In this document: positions 53,534 to 62,464 of the stretch, piece by piece | Layout: every line of letters starts with the position of its first letter | Numbering within the stretch: the stretch's first letter is position 1 | Assembly (NCBI GenBank): GCA_038213375.1 | Contig: JBBQTB010000001.1 | Coordinates: 157,760 to 221,759 of the forward strand | Source of the DNA: JAAUTT01 sp038213375 | Lineage (GTDB): Bacteria; Bacteroidota; Bacteroidia; Bacteroidales; JAAUTT01 | DNA: 64,000 bases | Direction of reading: 5' to 3' | Program-made: the position numbers and the translations under genes | The notes under the pieces: model-generated | Databases searched by the model: none | Told to the model about the DNA's origin: nothing | The model's input: the letters and a program-made list of their open reading frames with translations, nothing else

Positions 53534-54949
53534 TCACTCAAAAAAACTGTCTCCGAAATTCACTAAATACACTTTCTCGGTTGCCCTTGTGAATGCCGTA
53601 TAAAGCCATTTCAGATATTCGATCGTCAGCATATCATCTTTAAAATAGCTCTGATCGATAAATACTGCACGCCATTGTCCTCCCTGGGACTTATGGCAGG
53701 TTACCGCATTGGCGTGTTTCACCTGAAGAGCATTGAAATACTCATTTTCCTTAACTTTGGCATACCGTTGTTTAAGTGAAACAATTTCTGCATAGTCCTC
53801 GGAAACGGTGTAGAATAATCGTTTGTTATCTTCTAATGATAGTGCAGGAGCCTCAGAATAAAGTGTATCGAGCAATAATTTTACCGAAAGCTCCGTATTA
53901 TCATAATCCGGCAGGATTATTTCAGCTTGTGCAAACCTAAAACCATACAATTCAAAGTATTTCATTACCCTTTTTATCTTTACAATATCCCCATTGGCAA
54001 TAAAGTCAGCCTTTACGTTTTCTTTAAGCCAGAAATAATTATTTTTCACAACCATAAGGTAGTCGCCAGATGCCAATTCCTCGTCACGTTGCAGAATCTG
54101 GCCTCGTATTCCCTGATTGTATTTATTCGCAATTTTATTTGACCTGCAAATAACGATAGTCTCATCACGTCCATAAGCGCTGTAAGCTTGTGAGAGAGTG
54201 TCGAGGAGTTCATTTCCGGCGATTCGGTGCACGTCGGTAAAACCTGATAAAATAAATTTTGGATTTTGGATTTTATCCATACCAATCAAATTCCGGATAG
54301 AGCTCGCGTTGCTGAGGATACCTGATTCGTGAGCCTGACGAACAACTTCCTTTAATTCGTGTTCAACTACATATAAATCATATGATTCTAAAAATTGTTT
54401 ATTCATCGCCATACTTTGGTGGAGTCCAACAGGTGGCAACTGTGCTGTATCGCCAACCAAAATCAATTTGCAACTTTTGTCGTTATATACATAATTAATA
54501 AGGTCTTCCAATAAATTTCCAGACCCGAAAATGGATGTATCCAGATTCTTGTCCGAAAGCATTGATGCTTCATCTACAATAAAAAAGGTATTTCCATTTA
54601 AATTGCGATCAATAACGAATTTACCAAATGCATCTTTGGATGTTTTTTGCCGATATATTTTTTTATGAATGGTAGTAGCCGGAGTCTCTGCATATGATGA
54701 AAGTACCTTAGCTGCACGCCCGGTGGGAGCTAAAAGAACAGTTTTGATATTCAATTCTTGCAAAGCTTTTATGAAGACACTGATCATTGATGTTTTACCG
54801 GTTCCTGCATAACCTTTCAATAAAAGAATCTCTTTTGAATGCTGATTTATCACAAAATCAGAAAGCTTCCCCATCAGTGTTTGCTGATCAGAAGTTGGAG
54901 CAAACGTAAGATGTTTCTGGATTATGGATATCAGGTGATTTTTTATCAT
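53534..54949 (-). CDS. RecD-like superfamily 1 DNA helicase
   Basis: ATP-dependent helicase of 471 residues. It has Walker A GYAGTGKTS near residue 45, Walker B FIVDEASMLSD, motif III LVGDTAQLPPVG, and in the C-terminal half TCHKSQGGQW and LYTAFTRATEKVYLV (motifs V and VI). It is much shorter than RecD2 and has no RecB/RecC partners nearby. This compact form is common in Bacteroidota and may act in repair on single-stranded DNA. Confidence 0.9.
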   Translation of the reverse strand: MIKNHLISIIQKHLTFAPTSDQQTLMGKLSDFVINQHSKEILLLKGYAGTGKTSMISVFIKALQELNIKTVLLAPTGRAAKVLSSYAETPATTIHKKIYRQKTSKDAFGKFVIDRNLNGNTFFIVDEASMLSDKNLDTSIFGSGNLLEDLINYVYNDKSCKLILVGDTAQLPPVGLHQSMAMNKQFLESYDLYVVEHELKEVVRQAHESGILSNASSIRNLIGMDKIQNPKFILSGFTDVHRIAGNELLDTLSQAYSAYGRDETIVICRSNKIANKYNQGIRGQILQRDEELASGDYLMVVKNNYFWLKENVKADFIANGDIVKIKRVMKYFELYGFRFAQAEIILPDYDNTELSVKLLLDTLYSEAPALSLEDNKRLFYTVSEDYAEIVSLKQRYAKVKENEYFNALQVKHANAVTCHKSQGGQWRAVFIDQSYFKDDMLTIEYLKWLYTAFTRATEKVYLVNFGDSFFE

Positions 54950-55265
54950 TGCAACGTCTTATTTATTAGGATATCATCATTTATTTTGTTCTAATCCTTA
55001 TAGTATGCCAAGCTAATTAAAAGCTTTCTAATAAGGATAGAAGTTTTAATACAAAGTTTGTATTAAATATTCCTGACTTAAAAATAACCGAGAATGAATA
55101 CGGTTTATAATAAAAGTTTACAATTACATTCTTTTGAAATGTTTGGATAAACAATTAATTATTAACTTTAACCGCGAATGGATGTTGTTTAAAGTATGTA
55201 GCTTAAACCCCGTAATCCCTTACAATAACAAATAGTAAAGCATAAATTCGGAATAATTAGGCATT
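54950..55265. other. Intergenic gap between divergent genes
   Basis: This 316-bp AT-rich region separates the divergent helicase and DUF3822 genes and must hold both promoters. No clear TAnnTTTG pair, hairpin or coding remnant stands out. Confidence 0.6.
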
Positions 55266-56117
55266 ATGAATGAAATTAATTTAATCGACGAAACTTTCGA
55301 TAGAAATCAGGCGCATAATTATCATTTATCGATTCAGACAAGTAATAATGGATTGTCATTTTGTTTGTTAGATACAGTCAGTAAAAAATATATTGCACTT
55401 CGCCATTACCCTTTTAAAGCCATTAATAATAATCAACAACTATTGAATAACGTTTCGGAAAGGATTAATTCCGATGATATTCTGAAACTTAAGTGTAAAA
55501 GTGTAAGCCACATGTTTGTTGACAATAAGAATACACTTGTTCCAATTTCTTATTTCGACGAAAACAAAGAATCTGAATATTTTAAGTTTAATCATTTATC
55601 GGAAGCTAATAGCTTAGTCTTAAGCAACTCATTGATTCATATGGTAGCTACCAATATTTTCACTTATCCGGCAAACCTATATGATATGCTCAAGGAGGTA
55701 TTCCCTGCAATTAAATTTTCACATCACAGTTCAGCATTTATCGAAAATCTAATCATTGATTCAGCCAAATGGACACAATCAAAATGTTATATAACTATTA
55801 ATAAAACTTTTTTGAATATTGGAATTGCCTGTAACAAGAAACTGGAATTTTATAACACATTCAATTTTAAGGAAAATTCAGATATAATATATTATATATT
55901 GAGTGTATTGGATCATTTTAGACTATCGCCTCTACTTACTGAAGTATTTATGTCATCGAGTGCAGAGAATCACGATGAGATGTTTGATTTTATAAATAAT
56001 TATTTGAATATGATTAAATTTATCAGGCCAACCGATAAATATACCTATAGCTATATTTTTGATGAGTTGCAGTTAACACGATTTTCAAATCTGTTTAATC
56101 TGGCGCTTTGCGAATAA
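55266..56117 (+). CDS. DUF3822 family protein
   Basis: A 283-residue cytoplasmic protein with the features of DUF3822, an actin/FtsA-like ATPase fold found next to rsmD in many Bacteroidota: NYHLSIQTSNNGLSFCLLDTVSKKYIALRHY at the start, and a second subdomain with WTQSKCYITINKTFLNIGIACNKKLEFYNTF. Its function is unknown. The rsmD start lies inside its 3' end (10-bp overlap), so the two are translationally coupled; a role in ribosome or coenzyme-A-related metabolism cannot be read from the sequence. Confidence 0.82.
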   Translation: MNEINLIDETFDRNQAHNYHLSIQTSNNGLSFCLLDTVSKKYIALRHYPFKAINNNQQLLNNVSERINSDDILKLKCKSVSHMFVDNKNTLVPISYFDENKESEYFKFNHLSEANSLVLSNSLIHMVATNIFTYPANLYDMLKEVFPAIKFSHHSSAFIENLIIDSAKWTQSKCYITINKTFLNIGIACNKKLEFYNTFNFKENSDIIYYILSVLDHFRLSPLLTEVFMSSSAENHDEMFDFINNYLNMIKFIRPTDKYTYSYIFDELQLTRFSNLFNLALCE

Positions 56118-56653
56118 TCAGCGGAAAGTATCGCGGCAGAATGATACACCCGGGGAAAGAATTTACAGCCCGGCCCACCACTGATACAGCAAAGGAAAGC
56201 TTGTTTAATATTCTGATGAATACATACGATCTGGAAGGGATAGATGTACTTGATCTATTTGCAGGTACGGGTAGTATAAGCTACGAATTTGCATCAAGAG
56301 GGTGTAAATCAATTGAAACGGTTGAGAATAACTCCAAACATGCCGGTTTTATAAGTAAAATGGCACAGGAACTCAAGTTTGATCAATTAAGGCTTATACG
56401 CACAAATGCATTTCATTATCTAAAGGCTTGTAATCGCAAATTCGATATCATCTTTGCCGATCCACCATATGATTTGGAAGAAATAGAAACACTACCCGAA
56501 ATAATTATTTCAAAAGGTTTATTAAAGGAGGAAGGAGTATTTATTTTGGAACATTCTAAAAATATGAACTTTAGCAATCACGAAAAACTAAGTGATCATC
56601 GGGCTTACGGCAGTGTAAACTTCAGTTTTTTTAGTAACGATAAAAAACTTTAG
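56108..56653 (+). CDS. rsmD: 16S rRNA m2G966 methyltransferase
   Basis: SAM-dependent RNA methyltransferase of 181 residues acting on G966 of 16S rRNA. The N-terminus MRIISGKYRGRMIHPG..RPTTDTAKESLFNIL is diagnostic. Motif I is VLDLFAGTGSISYE and the catalytic motif is FADPPYDL. It starts at TTG 56108 within the end of the DUF3822 gene, since conserved residues begin exactly there. The tRNA-Asp gene follows after 92 bp. Confidence 0.93.
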   Translation: MRIISGKYRGRMIHPGKEFTARPTTDTAKESLFNILMNTYDLEGIDVLDLFAGTGSISYEFASRGCKSIETVENNSKHAGFISKMAQELKFDQLRLIRTNAFHYLKACNRKFDIIFADPPYDLEEIETLPEIIISKGLLKEEGVFILEHSKNMNFSNHEKLSDHRAYGSVNFSFFSNDKKL

Positions 56654-56745
56654 AAAATATTTGTTTCCATTTGGATGGAAACAAATAAGCACTATCTTTG
56701 CATCGCAATTCTGAAACGGTGCAAGCCAATCAGGATAACAAAAAT

Positions 56746-56822
56746 GGAGTGGTAGTTCAGCTGGTTAGAATATCTGCCTGTCACGCAGAGGGTCGCGGGT
56801 TCGAGTCCCGTCCATTCCGCCA
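56746..56822 (+). tRNA. tRNA-Asp (anticodon GTC)
   Basis: A complete 77-base cloverleaf with encoded CCA. The acceptor stem GGAGTGG pairs with CCATTCC (one G-T), the D arm contains AGCTGGTTAGA, the anticodon stem CTGCCTGTCACGCAG carries GTC at 56780-56782, and the T arm is GCGGGTTCGAGTCCCGT. Its 3' end is followed by a terminator and an integrase remnant, so it is a likely old attachment site. Confidence 0.95.
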
Positions 56823-56838
56823 GACGCAAGTCAAATCA

Positions 56839-56873
56839 AACCCGCTTAAATCTCAGTATTTAGGCGGGTTTTT
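56839..56873 (+). terminator. Intrinsic terminator after tRNA-Asp
   Basis: AACCCGCTTAAA pairs with TTTAGGCGGGTT (one G-T pair) around an 8-base loop and is followed by T residues. Confidence 0.85.
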
Positions 56874-56939
56874 CATTTTCTTTCACCAAAAGAATTCATA
56901 AATAACCATCCTGTTGGTAACCTATTTGATTAAGAATAT

Positions 56940-57293
56940 ATGAAAGCGACTCAAACATTCTATATTTTGATCTGGGCAAACAAAGCCAAAGCTACCCATG
57001 AAGGTTCTCCAATAAAAGATCTATTCGTTTTTAGCTGTTATACCGGACTTGCTTACGTAGATGTTATGAAACTAGCACCTCAGAACCTGGCCATCGGTAT
57101 TGATGGCGAATCCTGGATTATTACCCATCGCCAGAAAACAGAAGAATCGGTTAAAGTTTCACTACTTTCTGTAGCGTTGGAAATTGTACAAAAGTAAAAA
57201 AGCCATCCAGACGTAATCCATTCCGGAGGCATCCTACCCAGGATGTCAAACCAAAAACTAAACAGCTACTTGTTTTTGATGATGAAAGTGTAA
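56940..57293 (+). pseudogene. Tyrosine recombinase (integrase) fragment
   Basis: The frame encodes the core of a Bacteroidota phage-type integrase: DLFVFSCYTGLAYVDVMKLAP (about 28-48), then DGESWIITHRQKTEESVKV. A TAA stop at 57195-57197 interrupts it, but the same frame continues as KSHPDVIHSGGILPRMSNQKLNSYL, which is the next conserved block, until 57293. The N-terminal DNA-binding domain and the C-terminal HxxR/Tyr catalytic part are both missing. It lies 118 bp after tRNA-Asp, so it is the relic of an element that inserted there. Confidence 0.82.
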
Positions 57294-57385
57294 TAAAAAA
57301 GTTGAGTAATCTCATCCTGTGGTTTAGTCTTAAAACACTTTTCCATTTCTTCACGAACCTTTTTAGTTCCAAACCAGTAACACTT
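57266..57385 (-). pseudogene. Possible SRAP (YedK/HMCES-like) N-terminal remnant
   Basis: On the minus strand a 40-codon open stretch reads K-CYWFGTKKVREEMEKCFK..DEITQLFYYTF and ends at TAG 57266-57268. It resembles the start of Bacteroidota SOS-response-associated peptidases, where the catalytic Cys is residue 2; here the codon before Cys is AAG where ATG would be expected. It follows dnaE on the same strand, the usual place for such a gene in these cassettes. It overlaps the end of the integrase fragment, so it has been cut. The identification rests on short similarity. Confidence 0.4.
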
Positions 57386-57425
57386 ACTCGTTAGTTTTAA
57401 GGTTAATATTCAGCTTAATTTAATA

Positions 57426-60368
57426 TCATTTACAAAAATCATCAACTCTGGGATCAGTTTGATAAGCCAATCTACCTAATTTCTGGACTTCGATACTGTG
57501 AAATCCAAATTCTTGAACAACCTTTCCTTCTATTAAGTAAACACCATCTCCTGTAAAAGGATATTTTTTTAACGAATCCGGGAAATGCACCGTATCAAAA
57601 AAGTTACCCTGAACATCTAAAAAACATCCAAAGTGCATCCATTCCTTTTTTACAGTATGAACATACTTAATAGTAACAAGTTCACCGACCATACGGACAA
57701 TTTTACCCATTTTTGGAAAAAGTTCCTTTGCAATGGTATCCCCTCGATACGGTGTCTTGAGCATATCAAATCTGGTGATGCTAACTGGAAATCCAATTAA
57801 ATATATTTCGTCATAGGCATCTTCAATTACATTATTTCTGAGTGCTGGTAAAACAAATTCTTTTCTCTTTTCAGTAAATAGTAGTTTTGAAAATGATTGA
57901 GAATCAGCTTTAACTTGTACTTGTTCCCACATTAACTCTTTTTTCGTTTTACCAGTAAAGCGGAAAGCTCCAGCTTTTATTAAAATTCTCACTTGTTCCA
58001 TTGCAACCTGCACTCTCTTTGTAAAATCGAAAAGATCTTTAAAAGCTCCATTTTTAGTGCGTTCTTCAATTATTTGATTGGATATTTTTGATTCCAGGTT
58101 TTTAAGGTGTACCCATCCAAGGTAAATTTCATTACCATTTATTGTAGTGGTGTTAAAGCTCTTATTTATATCAGGTAGGTTTATTTTAGCTCCATGGCGT
58201 TTAGCTTCATTCACATACACCCATGTATGGTAAAAACCTCCGAAATTATTAATAACTGCAGTATAAAACTCTTGGGGGTAGTACGTTTTTAAATAAAGGC
58301 TTTGGTAACTTTCAACAGCATAACTAGCTGAATGTGCTTTACAAAAGGCATACCCTGCAAATGATGACATTTGCCTCCATACTTCTTGTGCTAATTCATC
58401 GGTATATCCTTTGGTTTTGCAGTTTTGAAAGAACTTTTCGGTAATTCTGGCAAATTCCGTTTTGGATCTATATTTACCCGACATAGCCCTTCTTAAAGTA
58501 TCGGCTTCCGCTAGACTCAAGTCAGCAAAATAATGTGCAATTTTTATAACATCTTCCTGGTATACCATTACCCCAAAAGTTTCCTTCAAATGTTCTTCAA
58601 AAGCGGGGGCCAAATAACAAATAGCACTTTGATTGTGAAACCGTTTAATATACTCTTTCATCATCCCGCTTTTGGCAACGCCAGGCCTAATAATAGAACT
58701 TGCAGCAGTGAGAGCTATGTAGTTATTGCACTTTAACTTTTTCAAAAGTCCACGCATGGCTGGACTCTCAACGTAAAAACATCCAATGGCTTCTCCCTCG
58801 TATAGTTGTTGATTTATTTCTGGATCTTTTTTAAAATCATTAACTCGGTGTATATCTATAACAATACCCCTATTGCTTTGAACGATTTCAACACATTCCT
58901 TGATATGACCTAATCCACGCTGACTGAGAATATCCAATTTATCCAATCCAATTTCTTCCGAAACATACATATCCCATTGTGTTGTCGGTAAACCTTTGGG
59001 GGGCATATCCAAAGCTGTATAATAACAAAGGGGTAATTCTGAAATTAAGACACCCCCTGCATGAATTGTTCTTAAGTGCGGATAATCCATCAATTGATTA
59101 CCATACAGAAATATTTTCTCAGTAACGTCATTTTGTAATGAGGTTGAACCAGGCCGCTCAACAAGTGCATCAATATCATTTTTTGTTAATCCATAAACTT
59201 TTCCCAGTTCCCGTATTATCGAACTGTCCTTAAAAGTATTCATGGCTCCTAAAAGTGCCGCATGTTTCCCATATCGTTTAAAAATATAATCATGCACCTG
59301 ATCCCTATCTTTCCACGAGAAATCCAAATCAAAATCAGGGGGCGAAGATCGTTGTGGATTTATAAACCGTTCAAAATATAGATTAAGTTCAATTGGATCA
59401 ATATCCGTTATTTTTAAGCAATAAGCTACAATACTATTTCCTCCACTGCCTCTGCCTATATGGTATATTTCTTTGGACATGGTATATTGTAATATGTCCC
59501 ATGTTATTAAAAAATAAGCACAGAATGCCAATTCATTAATAACTTTCAGTTCTTTTTTAATCCGTTGCACAGCTTCTTTATTTCCCTTCCCATAGCGATA
59601 TAACATTCCATCAAAAGCCAGTTTTTCTAATAACAACTTATCATTGTATTGGTTACCGGAAAAAACTTGTTTGTTCTTAGAAACTTTAAAATCAAATTTA
59701 AAACTGCATAAATCAATAATTTTCTCAGAGTTTACAATTAATGTGGGATAATCCTTATATAACGTTTTAAGTCTATCATAAGAAACCAAAACTTCATCCT
59801 TTCGGGCAGTTTGGCTTTCATTAATCATTGTTAAAAGTGTATTATGATCGACTGCTCGTAAATGCTTGTGTAGTTCAAATTCTTCAGGAAAACAAAAGGT
59901 CACCGGGTAAAAAGCGACTAACTTATTTTGAGCTTTGTTTTGGAAACGATGACAAACCCTGTTGATTTCAAATGGCCTTACTGCTATAAATTCAGATTCA
60001 TTCAAATTCCAATCCAGGGCTTCAGTTGGATAAATAGTAATAACTTGTTCAAATTCAGGAGCTCTTTTGGGGAGTTCAATTTTTTTGAAATTATATTCAC
60101 TTAAAAATTCATTTATCTCTCGAAATCCTTCATTATCCTTAGCAATACAAGTAAACAACCATGTATCCGCATTCCTAAATTCAATCCCAAATATGGGGTT
60201 GATATTTCGTTCAATACACTCTTTGTAAAAGTCAAAACAAGCAGAGGTATTATTGATGTCAGAAATTACCAGAGCGGTAATTCCTAATTCTTGAGCCCTT
60301 GCTACAAGGGATTCAACCTTACTTGTACCATATTTAAGGCTAAAATTTGTATGGCAGGAATATATCAT
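57426..60368 (-). CDS. dnaE: DNA polymerase III alpha-type subunit (cassette DnaE)
   Basis: C-family DNA polymerase of 980 residues, shorter than replicative DnaE. The catalytic acids are in PPDFDLDFSWKDRD (about 295), with the upstream HIGRGSGGNSIVAYCL palm motif and later YQEDVIKIAHYFADLSLAEADTLRRAMSGK. The N-terminal PHP domain is degenerate: SCHTNFSLKYG and VISDINNTSACFDFY lack several of the metal-binding His/Asp, so no proofreading is expected. ATG 60368 follows the dinB stop by a few bases (an in-frame TTG at 60374 abuts it), so the two are coupled. With dinB and the S24 repressor it forms a damage-inducible translesion cassette. Confidence 0.88.
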   Translation of the reverse strand: MIYSCHTNFSLKYGTSKVESLVARAQELGITALVISDINNTSACFDFYKECIERNINPIFGIEFRNADTWLFTCIAKDNEGFREINEFLSEYNFKKIELPKRAPEFEQVITIYPTEALDWNLNESEFIAVRPFEINRVCHRFQNKAQNKLVAFYPVTFCFPEEFELHKHLRAVDHNTLLTMINESQTARKDEVLVSYDRLKTLYKDYPTLIVNSEKIIDLCSFKFDFKVSKNKQVFSGNQYNDKLLLEKLAFDGMLYRYGKGNKEAVQRIKKELKVINELAFCAYFLITWDILQYTMSKEIYHIGRGSGGNSIVAYCLKITDIDPIELNLYFERFINPQRSSPPDFDLDFSWKDRDQVHDYIFKRYGKHAALLGAMNTFKDSSIIRELGKVYGLTKNDIDALVERPGSTSLQNDVTEKIFLYGNQLMDYPHLRTIHAGGVLISELPLCYYTALDMPPKGLPTTQWDMYVSEEIGLDKLDILSQRGLGHIKECVEIVQSNRGIVIDIHRVNDFKKDPEINQQLYEGEAIGCFYVESPAMRGLLKKLKCNNYIALTAASSIIRPGVAKSGMMKEYIKRFHNQSAICYLAPAFEEHLKETFGVMVYQEDVIKIAHYFADLSLAEADTLRRAMSGKYRSKTEFARITEKFFQNCKTKGYTDELAQEVWRQMSSFAGYAFCKAHSASYAVESYQSLYLKTYYPQEFYTAVINNFGGFYHTWVYVNEAKRHGAKINLPDINKSFNTTTINGNEIYLGWVHLKNLESKISNQIIEERTKNGAFKDLFDFTKRVQVAMEQVRILIKAGAFRFTGKTKKELMWEQVQVKADSQSFSKLLFTEKRKEFVLPALRNNVIEDAYDEIYLIGFPVSITRFDMLKTPYRGDTIAKELFPKMGKIVRMVGELVTIKYVHTVKKEWMHFGCFLDVQGNFFDTVHFPDSLKKYPFTGDGVYLIEGKVVQEFGFHSIEVQKLGRLAYQTDPRVDDFCK

Positions 60369-60374
60369 TTCCAA

Positions 60375-61523
60375 CTAATTAATAGCTCTTCCAATAGCTT
60401 TCTTCCCGTATCTATTTCGTATTTTATCAAGCGCTAAGTATAAGTTCACTTTTTCCGGGGTGTCTTCAAATAAATTAAGTTGTTGAGTTCCATGCACTAG
60501 ATTACTTAGCCTAATACCGATTAATCGAATCATCATTCTGCGCTGATAAAGCTTTTTAAATAATTCTTGAGCTACTACCAATATCTTATCATCGAACGAG
60601 GTATAGGATATTCGTTTTTGTTGCGTATGGGTATCAAAATTCGAATACCTGATTTTTACAGTTACGCATCCAGTCAGTTTTTGGCTAGCCCTCAAATCAA
60701 AGCTGAGTTCTTCTACCATCTTTATTAGTAACCTATTTAACATACTAATATCCATTGTATCCTGTTCAAACGTCCTTTCAGTGCTCATTGACTTTTGTTC
60801 CCAATAGGGTAGTACAGGTGTATTATCAATTCCATTCGCTTTCTTCCATATCTCAATACCATTTTGCCCTAGAAGTCTTGATAATAAATCTATTGGCATT
60901 TCCCTTAACGTCATTATTTTGTCAATACCCATGTCCTTTAAAGTATTATATGTTTTATCGCCTACCATAGGTATTTTCTTTATGGATAAAGGCCCAAGAA
61001 AAGGCGAAACTTGCGTTCCCTCAATGAAAAGTTCTCCATTTGGCTTAGCTTCTCCAGTCGCAATTTTAGAGATCGTTTTATTTATCGATAAGCCAAATGA
61101 TATTGGTAGACCTGTTTCCCTTATTATTTTATGTCTAAGTTCTTGCGACCATTTCAGGCATCCATAAAACCGGTCTATTCCGGTAATGTCTAAATAGTGC
61201 TCATCAATCGAAGCTTTCTCAAAAACGGGGGCATTCTCAGCAATAATATCCGTTACCATGGAAGAATATTTACTATACTCTTCCATGTCTCCTCTAATAA
61301 CTGTCGCGTGAGGGCATAACATTAAGGCCATTCTCATTGGCATTGCCGAACGCACACCATATTTTCTACTTTCGTAACTACAACTAGCAACCACACCCCG
61401 TCCTGCGATGCCACCTATAATGAGAGGTTTCCCTATAAAATTTCTATTTTTCAACCGCTCAACAGAAACAAAAAATGTATCCAAGTCAAGATGAACTATG
61501 TTTTTATGAACTAATGCTTCCAT
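60375..61523 (-). CDS. dinB: Y-family DNA polymerase (DinB/Pol IV type)
   Basis: Error-prone polymerase of 382 residues for bypass of damaged bases. Catalytic acids are in HLDLDTFFVSVE at the N-terminus and SIDEHYLDITG (about 105); the helix-hairpin-helix region has LGPLSIKKIPMVGDKTYNTLKDMGID, and a little-finger domain follows. ATG 61523 is chosen because the longer frame from 61565 would start inside the operator-like palindrome. It is the first gene of the dinB-dnaE operon, divergent from the LexA-like gene. Confidence 0.92.
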   Translation of the reverse strand: MEALVHKNIVHLDLDTFFVSVERLKNRNFIGKPLIIGGIAGRGVVASCSYESRKYGVRSAMPMRMALMLCPHATVIRGDMEEYSKYSSMVTDIIAENAPVFEKASIDEHYLDITGIDRFYGCLKWSQELRHKIIRETGLPISFGLSINKTISKIATGEAKPNGELFIEGTQVSPFLGPLSIKKIPMVGDKTYNTLKDMGIDKIMTLREMPIDLLSRLLGQNGIEIWKKANGIDNTPVLPYWEQKSMSTERTFEQDTMDISMLNRLLIKMVEELSFDLRASQKLTGCVTVKIRYSNFDTHTQQKRISYTSFDDKILVVAQELFKKLYQRRMMIRLIGIRLSNLVHGTQQLNLFEDTPEKVNLYLALDKIRNRYGKKAIGRAIN

Positions 61524-61547
61524 TACTCCTTCGTCAATTAAGTAAAA

Positions 61548-61564
61548 TGTTAATAACATTAACA
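61548..61564. promoter_or_regulatory. Operator-like palindrome between dinB and the S24 repressor gene
   Basis: TGTTAATAACATTAACA is a perfect palindrome of 7-bp half-sites with a 3-bp centre. It lies in the 113-bp divergent promoter region, 25 bp before the dinB start. A weaker ATGTT..AACAT pair lies at 61571-61589. It is the expected target of the adjacent LexA-like repressor; binding is inferred. Confidence 0.62.
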
Positions 61565-61573
61565 ATTATTATG

Positions 61574-61604
61574 TTGAAAATATAAACATTAATTTATAAA
61601 TTTG
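61574..61604 (+). promoter_or_regulatory. Promoter of the S24 repressor gene
   Basis: TTG at 61574-61576 and a perfect -7 box TAAATTTG at 61597-61604 are 20 bp apart, the phylum's standard spacing. The -33 element overlaps the second inverted repeat (61571-61589), so the repressor could control its own synthesis. Confidence 0.6.
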
Positions 61605-61636
61605 CTTACTTTTATCAAGAAGAAATTTAGAAGCAT

Positions 61637-62464
61637 ATGGAAATATTCTTATCCTCAAATATTCTTTTACTAAGGAAAAGAAGAAAGAGAACCCAGGAAG
61701 ATGTCGCAATCATTACCAAAATAAGTAGATCAAATTATACCAGTATTGAAATTGGCAAATCTTTTCCCAGCCTTGAGGTGCTTTTAGCCTTTTCGGATTA
61801 TTTTAATATCTCGGTAGATACTTTGCTCAGGATAGATTTAAAGAGACTTTCGGAATTTCAATTATCAGAATTAGAAAGGGGGAATGATGCTTATATTCGG
61901 GGTTCTCAATTAAGAATTCTTTCCAAAACCACCAATATACAAGATGAAGAAAACATCGAACTTGTTCCCGAAAAAGCAAAAGCCGGATATGCTGCAGGAT
62001 ACTCCGATCTGGAGTACATCAATAATTTACCAAAGTTTCAACTTCCCTTTTTATCTAAGAATAAGAAATACCGATCCTTTCAGATAACTGGAGATTCTAT
62101 GCTGCCAATTTCTGAAGGTTCGTGGATCACAGGTGAATTTATCCAAGACTGGTATACCATACAAAGCGGTAAAGCATTTATAATCCTTACCATTAATGAT
62201 GGAATAATCTTTAAGATTGTTGATAACCTTATCCAGGATGAAGGAAGGTTAAGGTTGTATTCACTAAACTCGTTTTATAAACCTTTCGATGTTCCTGTTC
62301 CGGATATCAAGGAAGTTTGGCGATTTATCAATTTTATAAGTTCAGAAATTCCTGATTCAGGTAATTACAGTGATAATCTTAATCAAAAAATTTTTGATTT
62401 ATCTCGCGAAGTAGAGACTATTAAACGCCAAATCGGATCAATAAACATAAAAAACGTTTTGTAA
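61637..62464 (+). CDS. LexA-like XRE/S24 repressor-protease
   Basis: A 275-residue protein. An XRE helix-turn-helix spans about 5-65 (RRKRTQEDVAIITKISRSNYTSIEIGKS). The S24 peptidase domain follows: a self-cleavage region AGYAAGY (116-122), nucleophile Ser154 in GDSMLPI and Lys193 in FKIVD, the catalytic dyad of LexA/CI repressors. A short coiled coil ends the protein. It probably represses the divergent dinB-dnaE operon and is cleaved during DNA damage, so it would be the local SOS switch; the palindrome at 61548 is the likely operator. Confidence 0.88.
   Translation: MEIFLSSNILLLRKRRKRTQEDVAIITKISRSNYTSIEIGKSFPSLEVLLAFSDYFNISVDTLLRIDLKRLSEFQLSELERGNDAYIRGSQLRILSKTTNIQDEENIELVPEKAKAGYAAGYSDLEYINNLPKFQLPFLSKNKKYRSFQITGDSMLPISEGSWITGEFIQDWYTIQSGKAFIILTINDGIIFKIVDNLIQDEGRLRLYSLNSFYKPFDVPVPDIKEVWRFINFISSEIPDSGNYSDNLNQKIFDLSREVETIKRQIGSINIKNVL

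Noticed and set aside
57217..57225. Possible att duplicate of the tRNA-Asp 3' end (TCCATTCCG)
   Set aside because: Only nine bases match, and they lie within a conserved coding block of the integrase fragment, so chance is likely.
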